Of a stretch of 8,537 bases of DNA, positions 1-6,797 are shown piece after piece; within the stretch, counting starts at the first letter, position 1; every line of letters starts with the position of its first letter. The position numbers and the translations under genes are program-made. Origin of the DNA: CAYRCJ01 sp964422785 (lineage in GTDB: Bacteria; Patescibacteriota; Minisyncoccia; UBA11713; 2-01-FULL-45-33). The notes below the pieces were generated by a model, which worked only from the letters and a program-made list of their open reading frames with translations, searched no databases and was not told the DNA's origin. Location of the stretch: assembly GCA_964422785.1 (NCBI GenBank), contig CAYRCJ010000033.1:1-8537 (forward strand), in the 5' to 3' direction.

Positions 1-1
1 C

Positions 2-397
2 CGGTCGGGCGCCGCCAAAAGCTTCAATATAGAAGAGCAGTTAAAGACTTTGTTCCAATTTAAATTCGAAGTCCTGGCGGATACGCTCGACTACATTAAA
101 GAAATATGGAAAATGACAAATGATTATCTTCTCTCCGCGATCTCAAATATTGTGGAGATTAAAAACCAAGGGACATCGCGGGGCATTCAGTCTTTACAGG
201 TTATTACCAGCGTCGGCGTAATATCCGGCATCATCGGATATCTGGCCAGGAACGAATTGCCAGCAGTCACCGCCATCGGCGCGATTTATTTCGGGGTGAT
301 TATGTTGGCCACTTGGCTGATTAACTTTATAATCGGAAAATTCTACAAAAATAAAAAATACAATCTAAAATTTAGCGAGCGGGTAAGGGATATTTAA
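2..397 (+). CDS. C-terminal part of a two-helix membrane protein (possibly CorA-like), truncated by window edge
   Basis: The reading frame is open from the first complete codon at position 2 with no stop before TAA at 395-397, so the gene begins outside the window; the in-frame TTG at 50 is probably not its start. The visible 131 residues comprise a helical, charged stretch (about 1-60) and two hydrophobic segments at about 65-82 and 88-111, joined by a short loop (LARNELP), then a basic tail. A long helix followed by two closely spaced C-terminal transmembrane segments is the architecture of CorA-type divalent-cation channels, but the GMN signature expected at the end of the first segment is not present (IIGYLA occupies that place). 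The family assignment is therefore only a suggestion; another membrane protein with a cytoplasmic coiled-coil domain is equally possible. A strong hairpin terminator follows directly. Confidence 0.7.
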   Translation, partial: RSGAAKSFNIEEQLKTLFQFKFEVLADTLDYIKEIWKMTNDYLLSAISNIVEIKNQGTSRGIQSLQVITSVGVISGIIGYLARNELPAVTAIGAIYFGVIMLATWLINFIIGKFYKNKKYNLKFSERVRDI

Positions 398-403
398 AAA
401 TTT

Positions 404-433
404 AAATCCCCTCCGGTTCCCGGAGGGGATTTT
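404..433. terminator. Bidirectional intrinsic terminator between converging genes
   Basis: A perfect 13-bp stem (404-416 with 420-432) with a 3-base TTC loop lies in the 40 bases between two converging stop codons (397 on plus, 438 on minus). It is preceded by an A-rich run (396-406) and followed by TTTT, so it can act in both directions, better as a plus-to-minus shared element than as two separate terminators. Confidence 0.88.
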
Positions 434-437
434 ACGC

Positions 438-929
438 TTAAGCCGTAGGAGCGTTAGGCCGTTTGTGGCCGCCCACTCTTTTTTTTGCCGCGGCCTCGAT
501 TTCGTCTCTTTCTTTTTTATCCGGCGGCGCCAGCACCGCGCTCGTTTTTTGTGACCAAGAGCTGAGAAATTCATCTTTTTCATCAGAGATTTTTTCTTCG
601 CTCCTCCATGCTTCTATTTCGACCAAGCTCTCTATAAGAGAGTCGAGGGCCTCAATCGCCATGACCCCGGCGTGCATAGAGGCAACAAAGTGGTCGGAGT
701 AGGCAGAAACAATTTCTTCGTCGGTTGACGAATTGCTCTCAACCAGTTCCTTGAGGCGCTGAAATGTTTCTTTTTCTTTGGCGATAGCGGCGGATGCCGG
801 CTTGGCCAGCTCATTCGTCGCCTCCATTGTTTCCCGAACCTCGGGCTTGAAATCTGCCGGGATCGGCATATCGAACGGGGCAACTGCGGCCGGGGCTTGA
901 AACAAAACGAACAGAATCATCGACAGCAT
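438..929 (-). CDS. Small putative exported helical protein of unknown family
   Basis: 163 residues, family not recognised. The N-terminus (MLSMILFVLFQAPAAVAPFD) is a hydrophobic stretch followed by small residues, which fits a short signal peptide with a possible cleavage near AVA (residue 17). It is atypical because there is no Lys or Arg before the hydrophobic core. The rest is rich in Glu, Lys, Ser and Ala and should be mainly helical; the final 20 residues are basic and proline-containing. The start is well fixed: AGGAGG (940-935) lies 5 bases before ATG, and an in-frame TAG sits immediately upstream. A near-perfect promoter lies at 993-966. The gene stands alone, converging on its neighbour at the shared terminator. 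An exported structural or envelope-associated role is only an inference; a membrane-anchored protein with an uncleaved N-terminal helix is the alternative. Confidence 0.85.
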   Translation of the reverse strand: MLSMILFVLFQAPAAVAPFDMPIPADFKPEVRETMEATNELAKPASAAIAKEKETFQRLKELVESNSSTDEEIVSAYSDHFVASMHAGVMAIEALDSLIESLVEIEAWRSEEKISDEKDEFLSSWSQKTSAVLAPPDKKERDEIEAAAKKRVGGHKRPNAPTA

Positions 930-965
930 AGGGGCCTCCTAGAATTCAGTTTTCAGTCTTTTTAC

Positions 966-993
966 ATTATACCAAATATACAGGATTTGTCAA
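966..993 (-). promoter_or_regulatory. Consensus sigma-70 promoter for the exported-protein gene
   Basis: On the minus strand: TTGACA (993-988), a 16-base spacer, and TATAAT (971-966) preceded by TGG, giving an extended -10 (TGnTATAAT). Both hexamers are perfect matches to the primary sigma factor consensus. The predicted start near 959 leaves a leader of roughly 30 bases containing AGGAGG at 940-935. This is the best promoter in the window. Confidence 0.88.
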
Positions 994-1017
994 GTGCTTT
1001 TGACAGCTTAAATAGTG

Positions 1018-1029
1018 TAAAATATTTAT
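1018..1029 (+). promoter_or_regulatory. Candidate -10 element giving a leaderless DUF1761-dnaG-rpoD transcript
   Basis: TAAAAT at 1018-1023 ends exactly six bases before the A of the ATG at 1030, the distance at which transcription normally begins, and no Shine-Dalgarno sequence is visible upstream of that ATG. A TTGACA at 1000-1005 is present but only 12 bases from this hexamer, so it is not a proper -35 partner; it forms a TGTCAA/TTGACA inverted pair with the -35 of the divergent minus-strand promoter (988-993). The -35 assignment is thus open. Confidence 0.4.
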
Positions 1030-1446
1030 ATGTCACAAATATATATAAACTTTTGGGCCGTACTTACGGCGGCGATTGTCGCCATGATTATAGGATCAGT
1101 TTGGTATTCTCCAAAATTTTTTGGGAAAACCTGGATGGCGCTCATTGGGAAAAGCGAGGCGGATATGCCGGCGATGAAAGATAAGGCGCCGAGAGCTTAT
1201 TTGGTTATGTTTATCGGGACTTTGATTATGAGTTATGTACTGGCGCATTTTGCCGCATACACCCAAGCGAGAACCATCGGCGATGGAATGCAGCTTGGAT
1301 TTTGGATTTGGCTGGGATTTGTGGCCACGGTTGGCGTGGGGCAAGCCATGTTCGAGGAGCGCCCATTTAAACTTCTTTTGATAAATTTAGGCTACTATTT
1401 TGTTGAACTTTTAGTAATGGGCGCGATATTGGCGGTTTGGATTTAA
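1030..1446 (+). CDS. DUF1761 family four-helix membrane protein
   Basis: 138 residues, matching the DUF1761 pattern in order: an N-terminal helix (about 6-26) running into WYSPKFFGKTWM, a second helix (about 55-77), then LGFWIWLGFVATVGVGQAMFE and a last helix beginning LLLINLGYYFVELLVMGAIL. Length and the four membrane segments agree with the family, whose biochemical function is unknown. There is no Shine-Dalgarno sequence before the ATG; the start is supported by the family-like N-terminus and by the -10 hexamer placed for a leaderless mRNA. It is the first gene of the dense run leading into dnaG, only 7 bases upstream of the primase start, so it is expected to be co-transcribed with dnaG and rpoD. 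That pairing is probably positional rather than functional. Confidence 0.88.
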   Translation: MSQIYINFWAVLTAAIVAMIIGSVWYSPKFFGKTWMALIGKSEADMPAMKDKAPRAYLVMFIGTLIMSYVLAHFAAYTQARTIGDGMQLGFWIWLGFVATVGVGQAMFEERPFKLLLINLGYYFVELLVMGAILAVWI

Positions 1447-1453
1447 ATTTCTT

Positions 1454-3193
1454 ATGTCAGCTCAGATAGAAGAAATAAAAAATCGAATCAATATCGTCGA
1501 CTTTATCGGAACTTATTTGCGCCTGGAGAAAGCCGGCGCGAATTTCCGGGCCTGCTGCCCGTTCCACGGAGAGAAAACTCCTTCTTTTATGGTTTCTCCG
1601 GCCAGGCAGATTTGGCATTGTTTCGGATGCGGAAAAGGCGGGGATGCCTTCAAATTTTATATGGAAATTGAGGGACAGGAATTTCCGGATGCTTTGAGGG
1701 CCTTGGCTGAGCGCGCCGGAGTGGAAATAAAAAGAGAAGATCCCGCGATCCGCAGTGAACGTCAAAGAATAATCGCGCTCCAGGAAGAAGCGGCTAATTT
1801 TTTTGAGACGCGGTTGTCTTCGTTTCAGCCGGCGTTCGATTATTTAAAAAATCGCGGACTTACCGATGAAACAATAAAAGAATTCCGTCTGGGATTTGCG
1901 CCGGATGAGTGGAGGGAATTATCCACGCATCTCAAAGAAAAAGGTTTTTCGGACTCAGAAATAGAAAGATCCGGCCTGGTTATCAAATCGCAGACAAACA
2001 GATTTGCCGGGTCCAATTACTACGATCGGTTCCGCGGAAGAATTATGTTCCCGATCTTCGATCAGAGCGGCAGAGTTATCGCTTTTGGCGGGCGGGTTTT
2101 TGGGGAGAAACCCAATGAAGCAAAATATGTAAATTCTCCGGAAACATCGCTTTATCAAAAAAGCAAAGTTCTTTACGGGTTGCACAAGTCAAAGACAGAA
2201 ATTCTTCAGAAAGGGGAATGCATTGTGGTAGAGGGTTATATGGATATGATAATGGCTTATCAGGCGGGAACAAAAAATGTAGTAGCCTCATCGGGCACCG
2301 CACTTACAATTGAACACATTAAAATATTAAAAAGATTTTGCGATAAACTGATTGCCGCTTTTGATATGGATTTAGCCGGCGAATCCGCTGCCCGCCGGGG
2401 GATAGATTTGGCGCTCAAAGAAAATTTTAGCGTTAAGGTTATTAAACTGGATGGAGTCAAAGATCCGGCGGACGCCGTTTTAAAAGGCGCCGAGGTTTGG
2501 CAAAATTCAGTGGCAAATTCCAGGCACATCGCGCAATTTTTTATTGATTCCGCCATTTTAAAAAATCCGGTCGGCACTCCGGAATTAAGCCGGGAAATCC
2601 AAAAAAACGTCTTGCCCGTTGTTTCTTCGCTTTCTTCCGATCTCGAGCGCGCGCATTGGGTGCGCGAGATAAGCGGTATTTTAAATATAAAAGAAGAAAT
2701 AATTTGGGGCGCTCTGCCCAAAAATAATAATTTTGAAGAAAGAATTGAAATGCCGGCGGCGGCCTCAAGAAGCCGAAAGGAATTGTTGGAAGACCGCGTG
2801 CTGGGGATCATCGCTTCGCATCCGGGTTTTTTAACAATGCCGGGGTTTGTCCTGGACGATTCCTTGTTTTCTCAGAACAGAAGGGCTGTGTTTGCGGAAA
2901 TAAAATCTTCAGGCAGCGGAGCCCAAAGCCCGGCGGTATTGAAAGATTTCATTTCTAGGCTTATGCTTGAAGCTGAGCTTTTTCTGGAAGGCCTACCCGC
3001 CGGCGGGCAGGGAAGCGGAGACGCCGAAGCCGAATTCTTAAAATGCCAAAGGGAACTTGAGCGGGAGTATTTAAAGGAAAAAAAGAATAAGCTGGCCAAC
3101 GACATCCATTTAGCCGAGAAAGGCAAAACACAAAGCCTGGGCGCGCTGGTTAAGGAATTCCAGGAAGTTTCAAAAAAACTTTCACAACTATGA
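1454..3193 (+). CDS. dnaG: DNA primase DnaG
   Basis: 579 residues; synthesises RNA primers for replication at the fork, working with the DnaB helicase. Domains in order: an N-terminal CHC2 zinc-binding domain with C35, H38, C56 and C59 (CPFHGEKTPSF and HCFGCGKGGD), the catalytic core, and a TOPRIM domain with E260 in VVEGYMD and the metal-binding pair D304/D306 in AFDMDLAG. These positions sit five residues before the E. coli equivalents as I remember them (E265, D309, D311). The C-terminal helicase-interaction region (about 445-579) is divergent and interrupted near residue 515 by a Gly-rich stretch encoded by a GC palindrome. The start gives the expected EEIKNRINIVDFIGTYL beginning; no Shine-Dalgarno sequence is visible. 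It starts 7 bases after the DUF1761 gene and ends in TGA overlapping the ATG of rpoD, which implies translational coupling. Confidence 0.98.
   Translation: MSAQIEEIKNRINIVDFIGTYLRLEKAGANFRACCPFHGEKTPSFMVSPARQIWHCFGCGKGGDAFKFYMEIEGQEFPDALRALAERAGVEIKREDPAIRSERQRIIALQEEAANFFETRLSSFQPAFDYLKNRGLTDETIKEFRLGFAPDEWRELSTHLKEKGFSDSEIERSGLVIKSQTNRFAGSNYYDRFRGRIMFPIFDQSGRVIAFGGRVFGEKPNEAKYVNSPETSLYQKSKVLYGLHKSKTEILQKGECIVVEGYMDMIMAYQAGTKNVVASSGTALTIEHIKILKRFCDKLIAAFDMDLAGESAARRGIDLALKENFSVKVIKLDGVKDPADAVLKGAEVWQNSVANSRHIAQFFIDSAILKNPVGTPELSREIQKNVLPVVSSLSSDLERAHWVREISGILNIKEEIIWGALPKNNNFEERIEMPAAASRSRKELLEDRVLGIIASHPGFLTMPGFVLDDSLFSQNRRAVFAEIKSSGSGAQSPAVLKDFISRLMLEAELFLEGLPAGGQGSGDAEAEFLKCQRELEREYLKEKKNKLANDIHLAEKGKTQSLGALVKEFQEVSKKLSQL
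2992..3011. repeat. GC-rich palindromic repeat inside dnaG
   Basis: A perfect 12-base palindrome CCCGCCGGCGGG (2996-3007) extended on each side to a 20-base inverted repeat with one mismatched pair (2995/3008). It encodes the LPAGGQ stretch in the variable C-terminal part of the primase. It resembles the palindromes at 8200-8217 and 6076-6090. Confidence 0.75.
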
Positions 3194-4383
3194 TAAAAAA
3201 ACAAAAAAAGAAAAAAATCCCGCCGAAGCCGGGTAAATCCAAAAAGGCTTCAAATAAAAAACCCGTAGTTTTGTCTAAGGCGTCTTTCACTAAATTAAGC
3301 AAAGCCGATTTAAAGAAGGAATTTAGTGAAGAAAAAATTGAGGCTATGATGAAAAAGGGCCGTGACCGCGGGTTCGTAACTTACGCCGAAATTTTAAACA
3401 CATTTCCTCACATCGAATACAACGTTTTATTTTTGGAAGACTTATATTCCAGATTTGAATCAGGCGGAATTGATATTTTGGAATCAAAAGAACTTTTGGA
3501 AATTGAAGAGAAAGAAAAAGGAAAGAAGGGGCATAAACACGAAACTGAAGTAACGGGGGCCGATTCGGTACAGATGTATTTGAAAGAAATCGGGAGGATA
3601 TCGCTCCTAAAAGCCGAAGAAGAAAAAGATTTGGCGCGCAGAATCGAGTCGGGAGATGAAGATGCCAAAAACAAACTTGCTCAGGCAAACTTGCGGCTGG
3701 TTGTTTCAATCGCCAAAAAATATGTCGGGCGCTCTTCGAGCCTTTCGCTCCTGGATTTGATTCAGGAAGGATCTCTGGGGCTTTTCCGGGCCGTTGAAAA
3801 ATTTGATTGGAGGAAGGGTTATAAATTTTCCACTTATGCCACGTGGTGGATCAGGCAGGCGATAACCCGCGCCTTGGCCGACCAGGCACGTACAATCAGA
3901 ATTCCGGTACACATGGTTGAAACTATTTCAAAATATCAGCAGGTAAAACGCAGGCTGACTCAGGATTTGGGGCGAGACCCTTTGGCGGAAGAATTGGCCG
4001 CGGAGATGAGCATGGATCTGGAAAAAATTCATCATATCCAGCAGATTTCCCAGGAAACCGTTTCCTTGGAGGCGCCGGTAGGGGAGGACGACGAGGATTC
4101 AATGCTGGGGGATTTTATTGAGGATGAAAAAATGTTGTCTCCCTCCCAGGAAGCCGCCAGGAAGTTGCTTAGAGATCACATCAAAGAAATTTTAATTGAT
4201 TTAATGCCGAGGGAGCAGAAAATTCTGCGGATGCGGTTCGGTTTGGACGACGGCATTACTCATACATTGGAAGAGGTGGGCAAGGAATTCGGAGTAACCC
4301 GTGAAAGAATTCGTCAGATTGAGGCAAAGGCCCTGGAAAAAATCCGCCAGCACGAGAACGTAATAAAATTGAAAGGATATTAA
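3190..4383 (+). CDS. rpoD: Primary (housekeeping) sigma factor RpoD / sigma-70
   Basis: 397 residues; directs RNA polymerase to -35/-10 promoters. After a very Lys-rich tail (residues 1-28) comes a region 1.1-like domain (about 33-100, including FVTYAEILNTFP), then region 1.2 (from about D125, DSVQMYLKEIGRISLL), region 2 (about 167-231: NLRLVVSIAKKYVGR, LDLIQEGSLGL, FDWRKGYKFSTYATWWIRQAI), region 3, and region 4 with the helix-turn-helix at about 359-388 (TLEEVGKEFGVTRERIRQIE). The presence of region 1.1 and of intact 2.4 and 4.2 points to a group 1 sigma factor rather than an alternative one. The ATG overlaps the TGA of dnaG (ATGA, 3190-3193) and has no clear Shine-Dalgarno sequence, so its translation is probably coupled to dnaG. 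dnaG-rpoD is the core of the macromolecular synthesis operon; rpsU is not present here. The promoters seen in this window fit its expected specificity. Confidence 0.98.
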   Translation: MIKKQKKKKIPPKPGKSKKASNKKPVVLSKASFTKLSKADLKKEFSEEKIEAMMKKGRDRGFVTYAEILNTFPHIEYNVLFLEDLYSRFESGGIDILESKELLEIEEKEKGKKGHKHETEVTGADSVQMYLKEIGRISLLKAEEEKDLARRIESGDEDAKNKLAQANLRLVVSIAKKYVGRSSSLSLLDLIQEGSLGLFRAVEKFDWRKGYKFSTYATWWIRQAITRALADQARTIRIPVHMVETISKYQQVKRRLTQDLGRDPLAEELAAEMSMDLEKIHHIQQISQETVSLEAPVGEDDEDSMLGDFIEDEKMLSPSQEAARKLLRDHIKEILIDLMPREQKILRMRFGLDDGITHTLEEVGKEFGVTRERIRQIEAKALEKIRQHENVIKLKGY

Positions 4384-4392
4384 ACCCTTTTA

Positions 4393-6093
4393 ATGAAAAA
4401 TTTATTTAAAGAAAACCGCAATCTGATTTTTATTTTAATCGCGGCCGGCTTTTTGGTTTACGCCAACACACTTCTCAACGGAATGTTTTGGGACGACAAC
4501 GATTTTATTTTAAACAATGCTTTTGTCAAAGACTGGAGTTTTTTAGGAAAGTATTTTTCCGAAAACGTTATTGCCGGGGCCGGTTTTGGCAGTAATTACT
4601 GGCGGCCGGTTTTGCTTTTTATTTTTTCGCTGGAATATCATATTTGGGGCGCCTGGGCTCCCGGATATCATTTCGTGAATATGGCAACGCATACAATAGA
4701 CGCATTGCTTTTGTTTTTTATTTTATTCAAACTTTTTAAAAACCGGAAGCTGGCCTTTTTTACTTCTCTGATATTCGCGATTCATCCCGTACAAACCGAG
4801 GCTGTTGCTTACGCAAACAGCCTCGGAGATTCGCTTTCCGTATTTTTTATATTTTTTGGATTTTTTCTTTATCAAGAAGGCCGGCGCTTGGGTCCTTTGA
4901 TGCTTTATTCCCTGGCTTTAATGACCAAAGAAACGGCGATTATTATGCCCGGCCTCATAATGCTGATAGATTTTTTTTCTCAAACCTCGGAATATTTTTG
5001 GGAGAGAGTTAAAACTGTTTTGAAGAAAATCTGGCCATACGCGGGGATAGCAGGGTTTTATATTCTTCTCCGGGCAACGTCTTTAAATTTCATCAATACC
5101 TTTAATCTTTATAACGAAAAAAATACTTTTACTTCTAGCGCGTTAATCCGCGTTCTCACTTTTTTCCATATTCTCACTGTTTATTTGGGGCTGCTTTTCT
5201 GGCCGGCTCATTTGCATATGGAGCGGAGCGTATCAATCGCCACTTCTATAATTTCCCCGACGGTTTTAACCGGAGCGTTGATTTTTGCGGCGATGCTGGT
5301 ATTGGCAAAAATATCCTGGAAGAAATGGCCGGAAGTTTCGTTTGGTATTCTCTGGTTTTTTGCGGGGCTTTTGCCGGTTTCCAATATTATAGTGCCCATA
5401 AACGGCCTTCTTTATGAGCACTGGCTTTATTTGCCGATGATCGGATTTTTTTTGGCGGTTTTCCGGTTTTCTCCGGCCGGGAGATTTAAAAAAGATAAAT
5501 TGTTTTTATGCATATTTATCATATTACTTTCACTTCTGGGGTTAAGAACAATTTTGCGAAATTCGGATTGGCATGATCCGGTTCGTTTCTATACCGGGAC
5601 TCTCAAATATTCTCCATCAAGCTACAGGATAATAAATAATCTTGGCATGACTTATGCTGAAAGGCATGAAGATGGCTTGGCGGAGGAAACTTATAAGCGC
5701 GCCATTTCTCTCGATCCCAAATCTGCTGTGTCTTATTACAATCTGGGCAATCTTCTAAAAGCGGAGGGGAAAATAAACGAGGCAATAAGCTATTACCAAG
5801 ACGCGATAAATGCCGACCCCAAATTTTCTCTTTCTTACAGGGCCATCGCGCAGATTTATCTCGACGGAAAGGGGTATCAAAAGGCCAGGGAAATTTTGGA
5901 AGAATATTTAAAAATAGCCGGAGAAAATGAAAACGATCTATTTTTGCTTTATCAAATCTCGGTTCAGGAAAAAAATTATGGGGCGGCTTCAAATTATATT
6001 AAAAGGGCAATAGGCTTAGATCCGGAAAATTCCTATCTACAAAAGACTTATTTTGATATCATAAATATAGAACATCCCGCCGGAGGCGGGTAA
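4393..6093 (+). CDS. GT-C fold membrane glycosyltransferase (TMTC/PMT-like) with C-terminal TPR repeats
   Basis: 566 residues, multi-spanning with roughly ten hydrophobic segments up to about residue 395. The first luminal/external loop has the acidic WDD motif (W33, D34, D35) expected of GT-C lipid-phosphate-sugar transferases, followed by YWRPVLLF (about 69-76), YHFVNMATHTIDALLL and AIHPVQTEAVAY with H131 and E135, as in the TMTC/O-mannosyltransferase group. LMTKETAIIMP is a further group-typical motif. The C-terminal part (about 400-560) holds at least three TPR units, e.g. YNLGNLLKAEGKINEAISYYQDAINADP, which would face the side opposite or bind acceptor proteins. Likely role: transfer of a sugar from a lipid-phosphate carrier to protein or another envelope acceptor; donor and acceptor cannot be told from sequence. 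It starts 9 bases after rpoD and shares its operon. The last residues (HPAGGG) are encoded by a GC palindrome. Confidence 0.85.
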   Translation: MKNLFKENRNLIFILIAAGFLVYANTLLNGMFWDDNDFILNNAFVKDWSFLGKYFSENVIAGAGFGSNYWRPVLLFIFSLEYHIWGAWAPGYHFVNMATHTIDALLLFFILFKLFKNRKLAFFTSLIFAIHPVQTEAVAYANSLGDSLSVFFIFFGFFLYQEGRRLGPLMLYSLALMTKETAIIMPGLIMLIDFFSQTSEYFWERVKTVLKKIWPYAGIAGFYILLRATSLNFINTFNLYNEKNTFTSSALIRVLTFFHILTVYLGLLFWPAHLHMERSVSIATSIISPTVLTGALIFAAMLVLAKISWKKWPEVSFGILWFFAGLLPVSNIIVPINGLLYEHWLYLPMIGFFLAVFRFSPAGRFKKDKLFLCIFIILLSLLGLRTILRNSDWHDPVRFYTGTLKYSPSSYRIINNLGMTYAERHEDGLAEETYKRAISLDPKSAVSYYNLGNLLKAEGKINEAISYYQDAINADPKFSLSYRAIAQIYLDGKGYQKAREILEEYLKIAGENENDLFLLYQISVQEKNYGAASNYIKRAIGLDPENSYLQKTYFDIINIEHPAGGG

Positions 6094-6120
6094 ACTTGAA
6101 AATTTATCCGCCGTGGCGGA
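6076..6120. repeat. Pair of GC palindromes forming a hairpin at the glycosyltransferase/hydroxylase junction
   Basis: Two short inverted repeats lie 16 bases apart: CCCGCC-GGA-GGCGGG (6076-6090, encoding the last residues of the glycosyltransferase) and TCCGCC-GT-GGCGGA (6107-6120, intergenic). Their inner arms can also pair with each other: 6085-6094 with 6103-6112, ten base pairs with one G-T wobble around an 8-base loop. The structure covers the TTG at 6096 and ends just before the GAGG ribosome-binding site of the next gene, so it may affect its translation or act as an mRNA processing or stability element. Confidence 0.6.
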
Positions 6121-6121
6121 C

Positions 6122-6125
6122 GAGG
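6122..6125 (+). promoter_or_regulatory. Ribosome-binding site that decides the hydroxylase start
   Basis: GAGG six bases before ATG at 6132. The longer alternative start, TTG at 6096, has no ribosome-binding site, lies in the loop of the palindrome-pair hairpin and adds residues (KIYPPWRTRF) encoded by repeat sequence, so ATG 6132 is preferred. Confidence 0.6.
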
Positions 6126-6131
6126 TTTGCC

Positions 6132-6770
6132 ATGATCCATAAACCTTTAGTTAAGGCCATATTGGCGGCGATCTTGCCGTATTTTTTGATGCTATGTCTT
6201 CATTTTAAATTTTTTCACACAGCATTTACCTTATCTATCGGCTGGTTCCTATGGGGGTTTCTGTACACTCATTTTTTTGAATATTTTTTCCACCGCTTTC
6301 CTATGCATAAGAACTTAAAATTTTTCCGTAAGATAAAAATTTCGCATATGGAGCATCACAGGATTTTTTACGGAGCTAATTTTCAATCGCGCGATTCCGA
6401 AGATCTTGAGCAGATTACCATGCCCTGGTATAACTTTCCTGTTTTATTCTTTGTACATTATGGTATTGCATTGGCGATTTTGCCGAAAGCGGCGATCCCA
6501 GCGTTTTTTGCCGGAGTGGTGCTGCATTTTTTGATGTACGAAATCAGTCATTGGTTTACACATGTAAAAGATAATTTTTTTGATGATTGGATTTTAAAAA
6601 TCCCGTTTGTCGGGGATGAAATATGGCAATTCAGATTTTGGCAGATAAAGCATCATATGATCCACCACGAGATTCCTACTGTAAATTTTAATTTCAACAT
6701 TCCGCCGTTGGGAGATCTGATTTTTAAAACTTATTCAGATACAGCGCAAAAGATAAAGCCCCGGCGTTAA
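6132..6770 (+). CDS. Fatty acid hydroxylase / sterol desaturase superfamily membrane di-iron enzyme
   Basis: 212 residues from the preferred ATG. The protein has three to four hydrophobic segments and the complete histidine clusters of this integral-membrane non-haem di-iron superfamily: H54-x4-H59 (HRFPMH), H72-x2-H75-H76 (HMEHH), H140-x3-H144 (HWFTH) and H175-x2-H178-H179 (HMIHH). Family members use O2 and electrons to hydroxylate or desaturate lipids such as fatty acyl chains, sterols or carotenoids; the substrate here cannot be assigned. All ligands are present, so the enzyme looks intact. It is the last gene of the dnaG-rpoD run, 38 bases after the glycosyltransferase, and its stop codon lies in the loop of the terminator hairpin. 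A lipid-modifying enzyme next to an envelope glycosyltransferase suggests envelope tailoring (inference). The gene shows more TTT/AAA-rich codons than dnaG, as expected for a membrane protein. Confidence 0.85.
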   Translation: MIHKPLVKAILAAILPYFLMLCLHFKFFHTAFTLSIGWFLWGFLYTHFFEYFFHRFPMHKNLKFFRKIKISHMEHHRIFYGANFQSRDSEDLEQITMPWYNFPVLFFVHYGIALAILPKAAIPAFFAGVVLHFLMYEISHWFTHVKDNFFDDWILKIPFVGDEIWQFRFWQIKHHMIHHEIPTVNFNFNIPPLGDLIFKTYSDTAQKIKPRR

Positions 6771-6786
6771 GCCGGGGCTCTTTTTT
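6757..6786 (+). terminator. Intrinsic terminator of the dnaG-rpoD operon
   Basis: A 9-bp GC-rich stem (6757-6765 with 6771-6779), a 5-base loop GTTAA and then C plus TTTTTT (6781-6786). The loop contains the stop codon (6768-6770) of the hydroxylase gene. On the minus strand it is followed by a weaker T-rich stretch, so it may also end the converging zinc-ribbon transcript. Confidence 0.9.
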
Positions 6787-6797
6787 ATACTTTTTCG

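Noticed and set aside
463..702. Plus-strand frame opposite the exported-protein gene
   Set aside because: Serine-rich antisense shadow; the minus-strand gene has promoter, ribosome site and terminator.
897..1184. Plus-strand 95-codon frame spanning two genes
   Set aside because: It overlaps the start of the minus-strand exported-protein gene, both promoters and part of the DUF1761 gene in another frame, with low-complexity translation.
2260..2811. 183-codon open frame antisense to dnaG
   Set aside because: It lies fully within the primase core and TOPRIM coding region, shows no family features, and is explained by codon bias on the opposite strand.
6096..6131. TTG at 6096 as start of the hydroxylase gene (224 residues)
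   Set aside because: It has no ribosome-binding site, lies in a hairpin loop, and the extra residues come from palindromic sequence; ATG 6132 has GAGG at six bases and a family-like N-terminus follows.
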